Part shown: in pieces, positions 30,530 to 32,460 of the stretch
Layout of the letters: each line of letters begins with the position of its first letter
How positions within the stretch are numbered: the first letter of the stretch is position 1
Assembly (NCBI GenBank): GCA_964402955.1
Contig: CAYOEZ010000024.1
Span: 1 to 32,460, forward strand
Direction: 5' to 3'
Origin: CAYOEZ01 sp964402955
GTDB lineage: Bacteria > Chloroflexota > DTOL01 > DAOUCN01
Length of the DNA stretch: 32,460 bases
Made by a program: the position numbers and the translations under genes
Notes under the pieces: model-generated
Database searches by the model: none
What the model was told of the DNA's origin: nothing
The model's input: only the letters and a program-made list of their open reading frames with translations

Positions 30530-32170
30530 TCAGCGCACGCGCTGCTTCGCGGTGACAACGACCGTGCGCGTCGCCGTGTACCACTCTCCCAGATAGCGGA
30601 AGCGGTCGGCGGGCTCGCCGATGAAGCTCAGGCGAACGGACTGCACTTTGCTGGAGACCGCCATGCTGAACATCGGCTCGTGGAGAACAAGGGCAGGCGC
30701 CTGCTCCATGAAGCTAGCCTGAAACTGGGAATAGAGCAGTTTGCGGCGGGCCAGATCGCTCGTGCGCCGGGCCTCTTCGAGCATCTCGTCGGCCTTCTGG
30801 CTGGAGAAGCCGGTGAAGTTCAGCCCGCTGGCAGAGGTTTGCGATGAATGCCACATCTCGTAGGGATCTGGATCGTCAGCAATGTCTGTCCAACCGAACA
30901 GGACAGCCTCGAAACGGCGCGGTTGAAGATAGTCCTGAAGCAGATTGTATGAGCTAACAACTTGCACCTCAACCGCGGCGCCGGCCTGTGTCCACGCCTC
31001 AGCGACTGCTTGCGCCACCCTGACGCGTGCCGGATCGTCGTTGGTGAGCAGGCCAAACTCCAGTTTGACGCCGTTGCGCTCGCGCACTCCGTCTTTGTCG
31101 CTGTCGCTCCACCGCGCCTTGTCGAGCATCGCTCGCGCCGTGTTGGGATCGTAGGGAACCGGTGTTTGTGGGCTGGTGGCCCAAGAGGTCGACAAGAAAG
31201 GCCCATCGCTAACCGTCGCCTTGCCGTTCAGGATCGTCTTGACGATGGTCTGGCGATCGATGGCGCTGAGAAGAGCGCGGCGCACGTTAGCGTCATCAAA
31301 GAAGGGCAGGCTCAGGTTGAAGAGCACGACGGTCTGGCTGGCCCGCGGCGCCCAGTAGACCGCTATGCCTGGTTGCCCGGTCAGGGCGGATGCCTGATCG
31401 GCGGCCAGGTCGGCGACAGCAAGCACTTCTCCCGTCTTGAGCGCCGCCACGGCTTGGTTCTGGTCGGAATGGTAACCAAACTCCAGCCTGGGGATCATGG
31501 GGGCAGGCCCGGCGTAGTCGGCAAATGCGGTAAGCACTGTACGTTTGCGTGTGCGCTCTTGTACACGATACGGCCCTGTGCCAAGAGGGTGATTGATGTA
31601 ATTGTCTTTGCCATCGTCGCCGCGTCCGGCCAGGATATGGGCGGGGAGGAGACCGACTGTCGTATATTGCAGGAATGGCGCATACGGCGCTGCCAAGGTC
31701 ATTTTCACAGACAGGTCGGTGATCTTCTCTGCCGTCACGTTCTTCCAGAAGCTCTTCAGTCCGAGAGCGATAGGAAAGTCGTCGCCTTGCAGCATTTTGA
31801 CAGTGTAGACGACGTCATCGGCAGTAACGGGGGCGCCGTCGTGCCAGCGTGCCGAGCGCGCCAGGTAGAATGTGAAGACGCGGCCATCTGCCGACACATC
31901 CCAGTTCTCGGCGAGATCGGGGCTGATGTGCCCGTCCTTGTCGCGGCGAGTCAGGCCGCCGAAGACCAGCGCCGCGACATCGTTGTCGCATGCGTTAGCT
32001 GGCGCAATGAGGGGATTGAGACTTCCTGGTGAGCCGATGAGGGCTTCGCTGTATGTTCCACCACGAGCCGGAACAACCGCGGTCGCCGTCGTCACGGTGA
32101 CGCTCGCCACGAGGGCGATAACGACAAGCAGGCCGGCCACGGCAAAGGCAAGACGTCCCAGGGCTCGCAT
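30530..32170 (-). CDS. ABC transporter substrate-binding protein, family 5 (peptide/oligopeptide type)
   Basis: A 546-residue extracytoplasmic binding protein. Residues 6-30 form an uncleaved anchor or signal peptide without a lipobox cysteine. The family pattern is clear: GGTYSEALIGSPGSLNPLIA, LAENWDVSADGRVFTFYLARSARWHDGAPVTADDVVYT, GTGPYRV, and later NVRRALLSAIDRQTIV. Members bind peptides, nickel or oligosaccharides; the ligand cannot be read. No permease or ATPase gene is next to it. Start ATG 32170; the open frame continues back into secG without a better start. It follows secG by 14 nt, so the two are probably cotranscribed. Confidence 0.9.
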   Translation of the reverse strand: MRALGRLAFAVAGLLVVIALVASVTVTTATAVVPARGGTYSEALIGSPGSLNPLIAPANACDNDVAALVFGGLTRRDKDGHISPDLAENWDVSADGRVFTFYLARSARWHDGAPVTADDVVYTVKMLQGDDFPIALGLKSFWKNVTAEKITDLSVKMTLAAPYAPFLQYTTVGLLPAHILAGRGDDGKDNYINHPLGTGPYRVQERTRKRTVLTAFADYAGPAPMIPRLEFGYHSDQNQAVAALKTGEVLAVADLAADQASALTGQPGIAVYWAPRASQTVVLFNLSLPFFDDANVRRALLSAIDRQTIVKTILNGKATVSDGPFLSTSWATSPQTPVPYDPNTARAMLDKARWSDSDKDGVRERNGVKLEFGLLTNDDPARVRVAQAVAEAWTQAGAAVEVQVVSSYNLLQDYLQPRRFEAVLFGWTDIADDPDPYEMWHSSQTSASGLNFTGFSSQKADEMLEEARRTSDLARRKLLYSQFQASFMEQAPALVLHEPMFSMAVSSKVQSVRLSFIGEPADRFRYLGEWYTATRTVVVTAKQRVR

Positions 32171-32184
32171 TGTATGGAGGACGG

Positions 32185-32415
32185 CTAACGGTGGGCGATG
32201 CTGGAGGCCGCAACCAGAGACACGAGAACGAAGGCCACTGCCAGGACAATGGTGAAGTTGAAGAGGGTCTTTTCGACGCCACGCCGCGTGCGGAAGATGC
32301 CCTGGTCGCCGCCAAAGATGCCGCCCAGGCCGCCGGAATTGCGCGCCTGGAGGATGATGACTGTCCCGAGAGCAGTTGCGATGATGATCTGGGCCAGACT
32401 GATATACGTTGACAC
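32185..32415 (-). CDS. secG: SecG preprotein translocase subunit
   Basis: A 76-residue membrane protein with two helices (about 4-22 and 53-71) joined by a glycine-rich loop GGLGGIFGGDQGIFRTRRG, the SecG signature. It supports SecYEG-dependent export. The start is GTG at 32415, 7 nt after AGGAGG, which makes it firm. A -10 box at 32445-32450 places the promoter mostly outside the window. The solute-binding protein gene follows 14 nt downstream. Confidence 0.92.
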   Translation of the reverse strand: MSTYISLAQIIIATALGTVIILQARNSGGLGGIFGGDQGIFRTRRGVEKTLFNFTIVLAVAFVLVSLVAASSIAHR

Positions 32416-32444
32416 GCACGAACCTCCTATTGTCAGTGCCGCGC

Positions 32445-32450
32445 ATTATA
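32445..32450 (-). promoter_or_regulatory. -10 box of the secG promoter
   Basis: TATAAT on the minus strand, 29 nt before the secG GTG. The matching -35 would lie beyond the window edge, so this is only a partial site. Confidence 0.5.
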
Positions 32451-32460
32451 GCAGGTATGG

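Noticed and set aside
30962..32032. 356-codon frame antisense to the solute-binding protein
   Set aside because: Shadow of a conserved family 5 binding protein; no ribosome site.
1..32460. CRISPR array, tRNA or rRNA genes, transposase
   Set aside because: No regular spaced direct repeats, no tRNA-like TPsiC segment with matching arms, and no transposase motif were found by eye on either strand.

Overview
The window looks like chromosomal DNA from a GC-rich bacterium, most probably a member of the Chloroflexota (Anaerolineae-like). This is an inference from style: secreted proteins with Pro/Thr-rich linkers behind a single N-terminal anchor, frequent GTG and TTG starts, ATGA/GTGA gene overlaps, and clear TTGACA/TATAAT-type promoters. 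I found no rRNA, tRNA, CRISPR array, phage genes or transposase. The window starts inside trpB and ends just upstream of secG.

Layout. 1-1572 (+): the 3' part of trpB and complete trpA. 1573-1935: a gene-free stretch with an inverted repeat and a strong promoter. 1936-9461 (+): an HtrA-type protease, a 985-residue fusion of a catalytically degenerate GH18-like module to a clan GH-A glycosidase, a second lipoprotein glycosidase of the same type, and argS. 9548-14551 (-), read right to left: a cobalamin-binding mutase subunit, its MeaB GTPase chaperone, an Ig-like lipoprotein, a family 2 glycosyltransferase, a vapBC toxin-antitoxin pair with its own promoter/operator, and a second glycosyltransferase whose start overlaps the vapC stop.

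14882-22224 (+) is a tight nine-gene run: radC, a DPM-like glycosyltransferase, an extended SDR, a DegT-type aminotransferase, a SAM methyltransferase, mutM, a YgjP-type metallopeptidase, trmD and gdpD. It mixes a sugar-modification cassette with DNA-repair and tRNA-modification genes. 22352-24625 (-) is a GH2 beta-mannosidase. 24883-28668 (+) carries an M23 peptidase with three membrane segments, a small lipoprotein and a polyprenyl diphosphate synthase. 28636-32415 (-), read right to left, carries secG, an orphan ABC solute-binding protein, an ECF sigma factor, a small membrane protein (possible anti-sigma) and miaA.

Much of the window serves the cell envelope: export (secG), quality control (HtrA, M23), glycan assembly (three glycosyltransferases, SDR, DegT, methyltransferase, polyprenyl synthase) and glycan trimming (two GH-A glycosidases, beta-mannosidase). 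The remaining genes are housekeeping. No wholly new defence or mobile system is evident. The points most worth a second look are the pseudo-GH18/GH-A fusion, the SDR without its YxxxK motif, the B12-binding subunit and MeaB without a catalytic mutase subunit, the vapBC module coupled to a glycosyltransferase, a probable leaderless promoter for the M23 gene, and several long perfect palindromes in gene borders that look like dispersed repeats.
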